This document shows, one piece after another, positions 23,388 to 33,756 of a DNA stretch of 64,000 nucleotides (position 1 is the stretch's first letter; each line of letters begins with the position of its first letter). This DNA is from Adiantum capillus-veneris (taxonomy: Eukaryota; Streptophyta; Polypodiopsida; Polypodiales; Pteridaceae), in NCBI GenBank assembly GCA_014529385.2, contig CM043944.1, positions 71,378,884 to 71,442,883 of the forward strand, given 5' to 3'. The position numbers and the translations under genes are program-made. Under the pieces are notes generated by a model, which was given only the letters and a program-made list of their open reading frames with translations, did not search any database and was not told where the DNA came from.

Positions 23388-23635
23388 CTTATCAAACTTG
23401 TACCTCAGCCTTGACACAAGCACAAAATTTTTGCTCATCAGTGTGACCCTGTGAGCAAATGCAATTGCAATAAATCTATCATTCATAAATTCTATCAATA
23501 AATCCTTAGCAGCCTCATGAAGGCACATCAAGGCTTGAGATTGCCACCTTATTGAAATAAAAGTTTTGCTTTTCATCATGCTCACCAATCTATGTGATAT
23601 TTCCTTGACAACTCTCATGAAGGGTATAGAATGAA
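23388..23635 (-). CDS. Histone-H3-fold (CenH3-like) domain exon
   Basis: The encoded segment aligns along helices 1-3 of histone H3. PFMRVVKEI matches PFQRLVREI, RWQSQALMCLHEAAKDLL matches the RFQSSAVMALQEAAEAYL helix, and HRVTLMSKNFVLVSRLR matches KRVTIMPKDIQLARRIR. The loop between helices 1 and 2 is about eight residues longer than in canonical H3; longer loop 1 is a CenH3 trait. The N-terminal tail is not found, as an in-frame TAA lies just upstream near 23,650. After the fold the reading passes through a likely intron (AAG|GTTCTT to GGCAG) into a Lys/Glu-rich exon. It is a divergent H3-like domain within a mobile segment, not a core H3 gene. Confidence 0.6.
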
Positions 23636-23689
23636 CTTGAATTGCTTAAGACCACACCTTATCGCGTCATGGAAGAAAACTTACAAACA

Positions 23690-24480
23690 TAATGGGAGGA
23701 GGCAATTGTGAAAAGGATCTATTGAACGAGGCGATGGGGTAAGGACGAAACAACGCGACCGGATCATTTGAGAGAGGTGAGAAATGAGCACATGACATCA
23801 ACCTTTTATACCTCCGACCGTCCGTATAGTGACCGTTGGAATTATGCCACATGGCACGTGTGCATGGTTGACACGTGTCACAAACGATCAGTTTTGAGTC
23901 CCCTATATTAAGCTTGATTTTTCCGTTTTCTCTCCCTTTCCACACACTACAATTATCCCTTACGGAGTGATTGCACATACTCCCACAACTTTCCTAGACC
24001 TTTTTTAGTTCTTTATCACTTGTTTCATCCGCACGCATGAGTAGGAGGTGTTGAAATACATAGGTCACAAGACGATTGCGTCGTTAAGACTTCAACTTAG
24101 AGCTCCTAAAAGTATCCTTCTTACCCATTAGTTTATTAACTCCTCCAACCCCTTTAGAGCACTCTCATCCCCTCACCTTTCCCATATTTTAACTCCATTC
24201 CTCTCTATCCTACACATCCTCCAACATATCCCCCTAGGCGCTCTCCACATTGATCCAGCATGCTCTCCCTCCTATCCCATCCATTACTCCTGCACGACAC
24301 AATAAGCAATACTCGTAGAGTCTGTCTCATGTCAGTATCGGGTCGTTCAGGTCTGAATTACTTATTGATGGTCTCTCAAGTAACCTCCTGCATGACACAA
24401 TAGGATATAGTTGCAGAGTCTGCCTAAGGATTGTTTTGCATTGTTCGGTTTTGAAGGATTTATTGACCTCAATCTCTCAA
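23690..24480. other. Probable shared promoter region, no clear gene
   Basis: This region lies between the minus-strand H3-like gene and the plus-strand gene at 24.5 kb. A near-repeat of a 50-60-bp block (ACACAATA..., GTCTGTCTC/GTCTGCCTA) occurs at about 24,295 and 24,395. No open frame is convincing. Confidence 0.4.
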
Positions 24481-24508
24481 GTTTGGTACCAATCTTTTTA
24501 ACCAAAAG

Positions 24509-25612
24509 ATGAGTCTTATTGTTGAAGGTCGTGAAGAGATTTTAGAGGAGAGCCCAAGTGAGAAGCTCTTGGTTTCTTTCATGGATGGTGGTGACATGGA
24601 AGTGTACTCAAAGGCATATAAAATATTCAATCCTTTGTTTGATCTTGTAGTTATGCTTGAAAAATTGAAGGACATTTTGTCAGAGGAAGTCAAAGAGTTT
24701 GAAGAGGCAATTGAGGGTAAGTGTTTGGTGTTGTATGGCAAGACTTATTGTCATCTAACTGAATTCACAAACAACTCAATTGAGAAAGGAAAAGTAACAA
24801 GGAGATTAGGAAGATTTTTTATGAAGACTTCTTTTGTTTGCCCACCGACCGTTTCTTGTCTTGCCCATTCAAAGCCTTGCAACCTTGTTCCAAACGAAGT
24901 TGCCTTTCTTTTCTTTTTGTTCCTTAAAGTTGATATGCAAGGAAAAGGTGATGAATTCACAAAGATAAAGACAAACTGGGAAAAAATACAAATGTTTCCA
25001 CAGTCCTACAGCTTGATAAAAGTGAAGTTCTAGAGGAGAAGGAAATTGGTGTTGTAGTTGAGGAGCAGCAGAGTTCAAATTTTGATGTTGTTCAATTTTA
25101 AGCTACTACTGTCATTGATGAGCCCACATAGGAGGTAGAGTTATTTGAGGCCTCCCTTGCTGTTCCAAGCCTTCCCTACTTCTATATCAATGGAAAAGAG
25201 TATATCCCTCTTCACCATATTCAATGGCTGCTTAATAACAAGGAGGACTACTGTATTGCAACCATTTTTGAAGCTTCTGAGGTGGCCAAAGACTTCATTG
25301 ATACAGAAGAAGAGTCAAAAGAGAAGTTTTTTGGCACTTAATCTATAGACATCCGATAAATTATTTATTCCTTCTCCTGATGCACTTGCTCTATGCATGA
25401 AAAGAGTGGAAGAGGAGAAACCTACTCTCAAAGATGAGGATTTTGAGAAGAATCTTGTTGAGCTTGGTATCCAATATTTTGGCAGAGACTTTAAGTTAAA
25501 GGAAGTTGAAAAGGACGTTCACAAAAGAGATATGATTGGATCATGCAATCTCCTTCAAGAAAAAGTCATTGCCGAGGATGAGTTGCAAAAGGTAGATTCA
25601 GTTTCACCTTGA
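24509..25612 (+). pseudogene. Hypothetical acidic protein gene, spliced and broken
   Basis: The frame from the ATG at 24509 encodes about 70 acidic, helical residues and reaches a textbook donor (GAGG|GTAAGT at about 24,717). Later exon-like stretches lie near 24,960-25,010 and 25,020-25,610. The longest (25,140-25,340, then 25,397-25,612) encodes an ordered segment with PYFYINGKEYIPLHHIQWLL and a Lys/Glu-rich tail. At least two stops (about 25,100 and 25,130) and a frame change are present. No family is recognised. It lies between the transposase-like gene and the H3-like gene of the inverted-repeat segment. Confidence 0.4.
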
Positions 25613-25698
25613 TCTCCCTTTCCTATAATCTTCCTTCTTTTTCAAGTTTGTTAATCATTACTTCTTGTTTTGTAAATTGAAATCCTACCTCCTCTCTC

Positions 25699-25995
25699 AT
25701 GCACTACATGCCTACATTGGATAGTGCCACCTTCTGTAATTTTCACATGCAGTATTCTAAAGATCTTGAGTTGCCAATATTTGTCTTGAAGATATTGTCA
25801 CGGTTTTTGGGGTACACTCCCCTTCAAATCATTGCAAACAAGATCATGCTACTTGAGAGAGCTGCAACACTTAGAATATTTGGGTATGTTCCAGGATTCA
25901 ATGCATCAAGAGCGGGATACTTTCTTTGCTACTCTAGTTATGCAACGGTAGCTGAGGAGCGTAAAAATATATTTTTTGAATTTGGATCTTTTTAG
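25699..25995 (+). CDS. Hypothetical ORF, 98 codons
   Basis: This open frame has a hydrophobic core and no recognised motif. It may be a further exon of the gene ending at 25,612. Support is weak. Confidence 0.25.
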   Translation: MHYMPTLDSATFCNFHMQYSKDLELPIFVLKILSRFLGYTPLQIIANKIMLLERAATLRIFGYVPGFNASRAGYFLCYSSYATVAEERKNIFFEFGSF

Positions 25996-26458
25996 AAAGG
26001 CTCCGTACAAAGTTTCAAAGTGAAGCATTAATCTCCATTTGTGGTTGAGAAACATGGTTGGTTGATCTCATTCGTTGTAATTGCCTCCTATAGAACCAAT
26101 TGAATAATTCCTTTAGTGCATTTCTTCTTCTTTGTCCCCCTCCCTTTCTCGTACATCTAAAAAATGAAGTCCTCGCTTGATAGTGAGGTTTTCCCATTCC
26201 TTGAGTATTCCATGTTGCAAGGGGTCCTTGTTTTGGAAAATATGGTCCATGCATGTACAGAATATGCTAAAAATTTAAAAAAAAAGGTTAAACTCATAGG
26301 ATGCAGTGTAAAAACTATCCAGACTTTAAGAAGTAATTGAATACTCACCAAGTAATATGTGATGTCTTTGGCTCCCTAGGCATGTGTGATAGCAGTTATT
26401 AAAAGCTTTCTTGCCTTCTTAAATTCATCTGCATAAGTAGTAGAGCTAATTTGTTGTC

Positions 26459-28192
26459 TCAACACTTACAAAAAATTGTCGACAAGTTCCACATAGCCTT
26501 GATTTGTTTGTTGTCATGGTTGCTCAAAAATCTTCTGGATTTTGCTCCACCCATTGAAACATCTTGCAAAACATCACTCGTTCCTTTTGAAAGAGTAGGA
26601 TCTTTTTTTAGATGCACTTGACCACCATGGAAACCCATTCGAGAGAGCAAAGCCTCGCATTTTTCTATGCACTTGTCTGCAAGTTTACTCGGCATAATAG
26701 AATATGCATAATCAAGATGGAGTCGAAGCAATTTGTCCAAGATTCCAATCTCCGCATGCATTAAACATATATGTGCATTTTTTTAATTCATTGCTAGAAT
26801 TGGATCCCAAATCATAGAAGACGATAAGTAGTCAATGACGTTTACACTATATCTTGATGGTAGTTTTCCAACCTCATGTTTTGCAAGCCATCCTTTCGTT
26901 CATGTGCTTGCCATGCAATACAGACATGGATACCTGGTATTGGCACCTCCACGTACACCAAACATGCACTTCAGTGCCTTAAGGTCGGCACTCAAGTGCC
27001 ATTCTACAATGAAGTCACCCATGCCATCTACATGGAGTTGTTCACCTGCATTTTGGTCCAGTATAACAGAAGGGATGTCGGTCTTCAAAAAGAGCCATTT
27101 CAATGTATCGTGGTTTTCTACTAGTATTTAAGCTGCTCCAATCCACCATAGCTCCATTTCTGATTGAGTTTTATGGTATGGGGAATCAAGCTTACCCTGG
27201 CTATAATCCAATGCTCTATTCATTAGGGATATGGATACTCTTTCCATGTTTTGACATTTTTGAATTTGAGCCTCATCCAATTTCATAACAAATATAATTT
27301 TTCCTTCACAATCTACTTCTCGCATTTCATAGTATCTCATCATAGCAGATTGAACTTTTTTTATACTCATCCAAATGTTATTAAAAAAATTATTCTCAAA
27401 AGAAGATTTTTTCTTCTGTTTTTCATATGGCATCATTCACTCTATATGATAGTACTCTCTAGAATGTTCGGGTATTTCTTCATTTAATAGAGTCCTTACT
27501 TTGCCAACATTGTGAGGCCTAGGCAATCGAAAATATTTAATCTTGCAATACTTAAGGACCTGAAACCATGCTTTAGGGATGGCCCTATAACCCCTTCTAC
27601 TCACCCCCACTGTGTCACAAACTTCTTGCATTTGAGAAGGTTAGACCAATAAACCCATACCTTTCAGTAGATTTTGAAATACCAATTTTTTTTGGGTTTG
27701 ATTTTTGAGAAGTTTTAAAAGTTTCAAAACATCACTCTTATTCATTACCTCATTCAAGAATCTCACCCTTTCTTGAACATTGGAGATATCAAATCCTCAA
27801 AGGCTGGTCACATGTTCTCTAACCTTTTTTCCTTTGTCCAGAACCATATGTTAAGTTTATTACATATGTCATTCATTTTACTCGTCCTCTTAATCCTATT
27901 GGATTTTCTTTTAAAGTGTGAAGCAGATGATTTCCTTGTCATCATGAGATGTGTGAAAAGATGGATACCTTCTAGTGCTGGGATCCGGTCGATACAAGCT
28001 CCCATCTATCCATAGATCAATGTGTTTCTTCCCCTTGTTGCGAAATTGTTGTGCTTCATTCACATTTGTAGCTGCTCTTTGATAGACACTCCACGTAGTA
28101 GCATATTCTTGGCTTAGCTTAATGTTCAAGTGAGACTTGCAATTATCACTAATGGAAGAGGTATTACTCATTGTAAGTAATGAAGAGCACAC
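26459..28192 (-). pseudogene. Putative DNA-transposon transposase, degenerate
   Basis: Minus-strand blocks in succession are a basic region (28,000-27,800) and a helix-turn-helix-like block VCDTVGVSRRGYRAIPKA (27,620-27,570). These are followed by KIIFVMKLDEAQIQKCQNME (27,300-27,240) and LSADLKALKCMFGV with a PCLYC zinc motif (27,000-26,920). Last comes MHAEIGILDKLLRLHLDYA (26,761-26,700). An acidic residue in a beta-strand, then D-x-K-A-L plus CxxC, then H-A-E/D, is the pattern of RNase-H-fold DDE/D transposases with an inserted zinc module. I cannot name the superfamily. Frames change several times, by introns or decay. Confidence 0.45.
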
Positions 28193-28557
28193 AAAAATTA
28201 TAATGGAGATAACGTAGTAGCAGAGCTTCCAATATCAGAAAAGAAGAGAGAAAGCTTGTGAAAGGTCAAAGAGAAAAAAGAGGGATTGAGTGATTCAAAA
28301 GTGGAAAATTTTATTTTTTGCCAAGTGAAGTAAATGAGAACAAATTTCGAGGTGAGCTGCAAAGGAATGTGAAGAAAATGATATCTTTTTGAATATTTAG
28401 AGATATGTACCTAAATACGCTTTCAATTGTGTAGATATGCTTTAAGTAACCAAAATAGCCAAATTTGGAGCCATTTTGATCATCACACCGGCTCTGCTAA
28501 TTAGTAAGTTAACCAATTTCTTACATAGCCCCTTTTGAGTTGTTTTTGGCCCTAATG

Positions 28558-28870
28558 AACTGCACACCTGTATTTTTTGTAGCCACATTCTCTCTTACAT
28601 CATCCCCCAAATCATCTTTTACATCATCATACTAACTTACCATTTCATCAAAAACGTCATCCTTGCTCACCCTCACTTTACCCATGACACGATTGTAACA
28701 CTCGTACCCTTTCTGCTCAAGGAAATAGCCAACAAACACGCATTTTTTGCTTTTGGATCAAGCTTACTTGTTAGCTCATCCGGCACATGCACATAAGCAA
28801 TATATTCAAACACTTAAAAATCTAATACATCCGGTTTTTCACTCGTTGTAGCACAATCACAGATGAAATG
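28558..28870 (-). pseudogene. Integrase C-terminal fragment of copia(-)
   Basis: The minus strand reads the conserved copia post-integrase block. EKPDVLDF is followed after a stop by VFEYIAYVHVPDEL, KLDPK, a frameshifted KCVFVGY-type segment and VSKDDVFDE. It continues the integrase fragment that stops at 42,219; the LINE fills the gap. On the other side it is cut by the 16-bp inverted repeat at 28,557. Confidence 0.8.
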
Positions 28871-29181
28871 AAACAATTGGTTTACACATTTTGGAGGGAA
28901 GAGACCCGTGTATCCCTTAGCCTTGCCCGCTGCCACTCTCGCTACCGAGCCCGCAACTACCCCCGCCACTGCCTCCGCCGCTGCCCTCTTCCCAGCTAGC
29001 CCGCAGCCAGCTACCCGCTGTCCACCTGTCCCTTGTCGTTGCCTAGCCCGCTACCTCTCCCTCTCCCTTCTTCCTTGTTGACGGGCTTTGTCAGTACCAT
29101 CGACGTGCTCGGTCCAGCAGCAATCTTCCCTCTCGTCGATGATCCTTCGCTTCTTCTCCACAGCAGCAACAGCAGACACAG

Positions 29182-30890
29182 ATGGAGGCTCATGCTCCAC
29201 CGCAGAGGGACTCCAATGAATCCCCCTCGCCCGACCCCGTTGAGCCCACCATTCAACTTGCTCTCTCACCGACAGAGCAAGTGAGCCTAGCCGTAGAGGT
29301 AGAACGCCTGCAAATGAGTTCCATCATCTGGAAGATTCTCGGCACCAGACTTAGCAGAGGAGAGCTGCGTGATCTTCTATAGGCTCGCCTTCTTGTGGAG
29401 GTGGGCTAGATCTTGGATGTTTAGTTCCTTGGATGAGGCTACTATCAAATCGAGTTTGAGACCTCCGAGATGGCATCCAAGGTCATATCCATGAGTCCCT
29501 TGACCATCCGAGCAGTTCGAGCCCAATTTCGATAGTGGAGACACGGTTTTGATCCAGCTTCAGATGTTCTAGTAGAGGAGGCAGACCTGTCCATCTCCGT
29601 ACGCTTTCCTGGTTTGAGGAGGGAGTACCTACCACTTTTGTCCAGGATAGGCTTAACGATTGGGACTGTCCTAGAGACACCTCGCATGGCAGACTCACTA
29701 CTTGCCAAGGTGGCCAGCATTCCCTCGGTACGCGTTCTGGTTAGGGACAACCACACTCTCCCAAAGGTCATCTTACTTCCTTGGGTGAGTGGGGGTTGGT
29801 TCCGACAGAGCGTGGAGTATTCGGGCCTCCCAAATCATTGTTTCATTTTTTGAGAGATGGGCCATCTCGTGAAGGCATGTCCACGGAGGAGACCCCGACC
29901 TGCACCAAAGGCCCAACCCCAGCCCTCAAAGGTTGGTCAGCATCAGCAGGCAGAGCCACAAAGTACACAGGTAGAGCCACCCTCCAAGCCTAGGGCTCAA
30001 GCAGAGGAGGACTGGCAGTACGTTCGTGGTCGACGTCAGTAGCGGCCACCGCGCCAAGCAGGCACTCAGAGTGATCCTCACGCTCCTACCTAGTAGCAGT
30101 GGTTTCCCACAGGGAACCAATTTGACCCTCTTCAGTAGGAGGATGTCCCTGCTCCAGCCTCCACCTCAGCTTCACCCTCGACAACCCCCCCTCCTCCTCC
30201 CGAGTTCCTTCGTACTCCCGCTCCCCCCCTCCCCCCTCTCCCTCTGCCTCTCCACCTCACCCTCCTTCCTCTGCCGATCCCCCTTCTCCCCCTGCTCCCT
30301 CACCTCCTCCCACTCCTATCCCACAGCCGTCCCAGGGGGCAGGGCCTTCCTCAGCTGCTAGGAGATCTCTTGGCAGCACCTTTGCCACAAGTCGTTTGGC
30401 GAGAGAGGGACAACCTTTCCTGTGACCTGCTCTTCTGGTGCACACGTCTCTTTTTGTAGCAGTTCCTCGTGGTCTGACGAGCTTCAACATTCGTTGTCGT
30501 TGGGATTTCTTTGCCTATGACTCTACACGGTTTCTCAACGACCCCTCATTAGACCTTGAGGTAGCCTGCTTCAGAGTTCATGTATTGCTCCTTGCAGCTA
30601 GGGAAATAGAGGCCTTGGACTCAGCGGTTGGCTTCTCTTTTCCCCTCTACAATAGGGACCAGACTAAGTGGACTATAGACTCAGTGATGGAGTGGCTACA
30701 GACACAGTCCCTAGAGTTCTCTCACCACGTGGGAGACCTAGGAGTTACATACATGCTTCAGTCTCTTTGGCCATTGGCCAAGTTTGTTGTGACACCTCTA
30801 GACGCAGCAGGATGTAGACACATTGTGGTTCATTTTTTTGTTGACACGCAGAGCCCGCCATGTTGTGTACACATACATGAGGACTCCTGA
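29182..30890 (+). pseudogene. LINE(+) ORF1, RNA-binding protein, broken
   Basis: It is colinear with ORF1 of LINE(-) (36705-34942), sharing PSRGELRDLL-like, ETSEMASKVI and RREYLPLLSRIG blocks. The single CCHC knuckle near 29,850 is damaged: the Cys before EMGHLVKACP is replaced by a stop. Stops at 29,380-29,440 and elsewhere, and a shift near 30,100, disrupt it. The C-terminal part (from 30,438) encodes the RRWDFF-type domain seen in the other copy. ORF1 proteins of L1-type LINEs coat the element RNA. Confidence 0.85.
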
Positions 30891-31052
30891 GGTTTCTTTA
30901 CACATGGTTCGATCTACTTGGGCTTGGGCTAGACACTCTTTGCAATCACACCTATCTCAAGGATGCTCGGTTGTGGATTAGTCCCCATCCAAGCCTGCCT
31001 CGAAGATAGCACGGTTAGCTTCTGCAGCAGCATCAGTTCTCTCTTTCTCGCC

Positions 31053-31414
31053 ATGAGGATCGTCTCATGGAATGTACAGGGACTAGATGGGCCCTAGTTT
31101 CAACGTCAAAGGGGCCGACTACGTTAGGAGCTTCAGCGATGCCTCGTGGGAGGAGAGATTGGCCTTCTTATGTTACAAGAGCATCACCTATGTGAGAGCC
31201 GGATCAGACATTGTGGTCAATTTTTACGTGGACGGTATGAGACTTTTTGGTCAGCTGCATTTGGACCTGGAGGCATCCACCAGGGCGGGGTATGTATGAC
31301 TATTGCAGATTCTTTGCAGCAGCCCATTGTGGGCAATGGGATTATTGTGCCAGACAGGGCTCAGTGGATCACTATGCAGGTTCACGGTTGTCTCGTGGGC
31401 TTCCTGAACAATCT
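31053..31414 (+). pseudogene. LINE(+) ORF2, endonuclease N-terminus
   Basis: It begins MRIVSWNVQGL, the apurinic-endonuclease-like start with the catalytic Asn, followed by LLMLQEHHL with the catalytic Glu (E in QEHH). The frame has a stop after GLDGP. It is cut at the 14-bp target TTCCTGAACAATCT (31401-31414) by LINE(-) and continues at 37,212. Confidence 0.85.
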
Positions 31415-31916
31415 TTTTTTTTTCCTGAGAAAGAGATCCTTCTATTAGTTAATGAAAACTGCCCATAGGGCTACATCCACCTCTGCAAGAGAGGGCTACA
31501 ACAAGCATGATGGGGAGACTCTCCCAATGAAAAAACAGCATATATACAATGAGGCTAAATCAAGAGATGGGAGGAGGGAAGAGCCACACAGGTGGACAGT
31601 AGTGCCATCTAAGCACCCCCTGGACTATGGTGTAGAAAGGCCCAGGGCGCCAGAGTCGAAGGAAAGCCTCGTGGCGCTCCGGCATGCGGTCGGAGCTACC
31701 CTGTAGTCCCTCAAGCTGTCCCCTGAGAGTATGGATCAGCTCTAGCCAAAAGTCACGAACAGTCTCTGCTGGTGGCACAGGGCGAGCCTCAAAGATGCGG
31801 AAAAAGTGGGCCCGCCAGATGAACCAAAGTGTCAGGCCACTGATGAGCTCCCAACACTCCTCTCTCTCACTGCACCACTCCTATGGAGTAAGCTCTGTAG
31901 CAGGCTGGAGTGTAGG

Positions 31917-33756
31917 TCACCCCCCCTGCATCACTATCATCCTGCTGGTGGAAGATAGCTCAAACTGAAGTGACGGGCCGGTGAGTGTGGACCAGGCCGC
32001 TACCCCCCAAGTGTACTGTCGAGCCGTGGAGAGAGCAGGCATCAGTCGAAGAACTCGGAGCCACACCTGCTGGGCCGAGGGACAGTCCCAAAGACAATGA
32101 CGCTGACTCTCCACCAAGTGGTCACAGGCTGCACATGCGACCGAGAGACCACAATGCACACAACTCCCTACTGCCGTGGTTCCGTGTGCAACCAACCACT
32201 GAAACAAAGTGACGCGCCTCGGCTGTCTGGATTCCCACAGCCTCTGCCAAAAGTCTACCAAGAACTCGATTGTGAGGCCCTCCTCCTGCCAATGACGTGC
32301 TACAGCGGGGCGGGCCTCTCTCTGTGCTACAAGTATATGACGTCCAAGCCGAACAGTGTACTGAAAGAAGGGGACTCCTTGGCGGTCTGCAAAAGAGAGG
32401 GGGTCCCTCCATAGCCACTCACCACGATCCCACTGTACTCGTGCCAGTGGAAAACACTCCCAAGCCCATAGCCTCCAGTGTCCAGTCTCAAGAGCTGTTG
32501 GGTCAGGGTCTATGACGCAAGTCCTCCCACAGATGCCCACAACTTGGATCCTCTGGAAACAGCACTTTTCTACCTGCGGGGCCTCTACTGCAACTCGTTG
32601 TAATCGTCCCCCACCCTGAAGCTCGAAGAACAGGGCTGGGGCAGTCTCTGAGCAGGCCCTGACTGAAATGAGAACCTACAGTCGTGTGAAGGCTCCCATC
32701 CACCGGGGTGCTACTGGCTCGAGAGGCATGAGCCACTCAGCTAGAACTGACTCTGAGATGTCCTGACACATACTCTGCACCCCTCTCATGCCCTATAGCT
32801 GTAAACCCTGTAGCTCCTCTAACAAACCTGTGAACTCTAGCCAGTCACCTAGAGAGCGCGCAGGACCTGCTGCCATGGGACCCCAAGAAACATGAGGCCG
32901 ACTCCCAACCAAGTGGCCTCTCTGAGTGCTAACCATGGGGTTCCAGACGAGGGACTGCCGTAGGCGCTCCTCCGTGCACGTCGGTTATCTCTGCTCTAGG
33001 CCACGTCGTAAGAGCTCCCAAGATCGAAGCAAACTCACAGCGAAGCGGTCCTCCAGTCTCCTGCTCAAACCAACTCGGCGCAACTCTGTAAAGATCCATC
33101 TGGTCGAAGGTTTCCAAGGGCCTCCTGACTGAGGCACCCTAGCACGAAGCCTCTGCAACAGGAACTCCTTCCAGGGCTCCTCGCCTGGAAGAAGTCCTCT
33201 GACGACGAACTTACCAAGAAGGGCTCTGCTCTGCTGTGCTGGATCAATGATCCCAAGCCCTCCTTGAGAACAAGGAAGTGTGATGACCGACCAAGCCACC
33301 TTGGCTCGGGCAATCTGAGTGTCACGACTTGACCAAAGGAATTTCCTGATCAGCCTCTCAACCTGACTGATACAAGAACTCGAGAAGATCCAGCAAGAAG
33401 TGATGTACCACATAGTCGCCAACAACACCTGGTTCGCAACTATTGCTCTACCAGTCATGTTGAGCTCCAATGTAACAACTTTCTCCTAATGGACAGGAGA
33501 AGAGGAGCAATCTGCTGCTCAGGGGACAAGTCCAAACCAACCTGACAACCCAAGTACCGAACTGCAGTCCCTGGGGGAATCCACCTGAAACCCTCTCCTG
33601 GCATCCAATCTGGCACAGGAGCACTGCCAACCGAGAAAGCCACTGTCTTTCTCTGTTTGATCAGTGCGCCCGATGCACAACAAAAGGTCTCCAAAGTCTG
33701 CTCACATCTGTGTAGATTGGCCTCCTGGCCCTCTAAGTACAAGGCTGAGTCGTCAG
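31917..33756 (-). pseudogene. LINE(-) ORF2, C-terminal part after the RT deletion
   Basis: Reading on from the junction, the frame starts within the RT catalytic FADD box (FADDSALYLEGQEANL) and continues through RT thumb-like sequence (VRYLGCQVG near 33,560; HLVGSRPHVSWGP near 32,900). It ends in the plant-LINE C-terminal zinc region (CVHCGLSVACAACDH, QRHCLWDC near 32,120). In-frame stops occur at about 33,470 and 32,980. The fingers and first palm motif are missing. Confidence 0.85.

Larger units (their letters stand above)
19315..28557. mobile_element. 9.2-kb segment bounded by a perfect 16-bp inverted repeat, putative DNA transposon
   Basis: CATTAGGGCCAAAAAC at 19315-19330 is repeated inverted at 28542-28557. 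Similarity continues imperfectly inward for about 10-15 bases. Copia(-) coding sequence stops at both edges, integrase end on one side and the RT linker on the other, so the segment is an insertion. Inside are a transposase-like minus-strand gene, a spliced minus-strand gene with a histone-H3-like domain, and two plus-strand hypothetical genes. No clean target duplication was found; the flanks AACTTGTG and AACTGCAC agree only in their first four bases. The family is unknown. Confidence 0.55.

Noticed and set aside
23636-23685. A 49-nt intron joining an upstream exon to the H3-like exon
   Set aside because: The GTAAGT donor is good, but 49 nt is too short for a typical plant intron and the upstream exon does not resemble an H3 tail.
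26900-27103. Similarity of DGMGDF and the CxxC block to RAG1/Transib transposases
   Set aside because: The resemblance is to a short motif only and the surrounding blocks do not follow RAG1 order; a DDE-type transposase is as far as the sequence goes.
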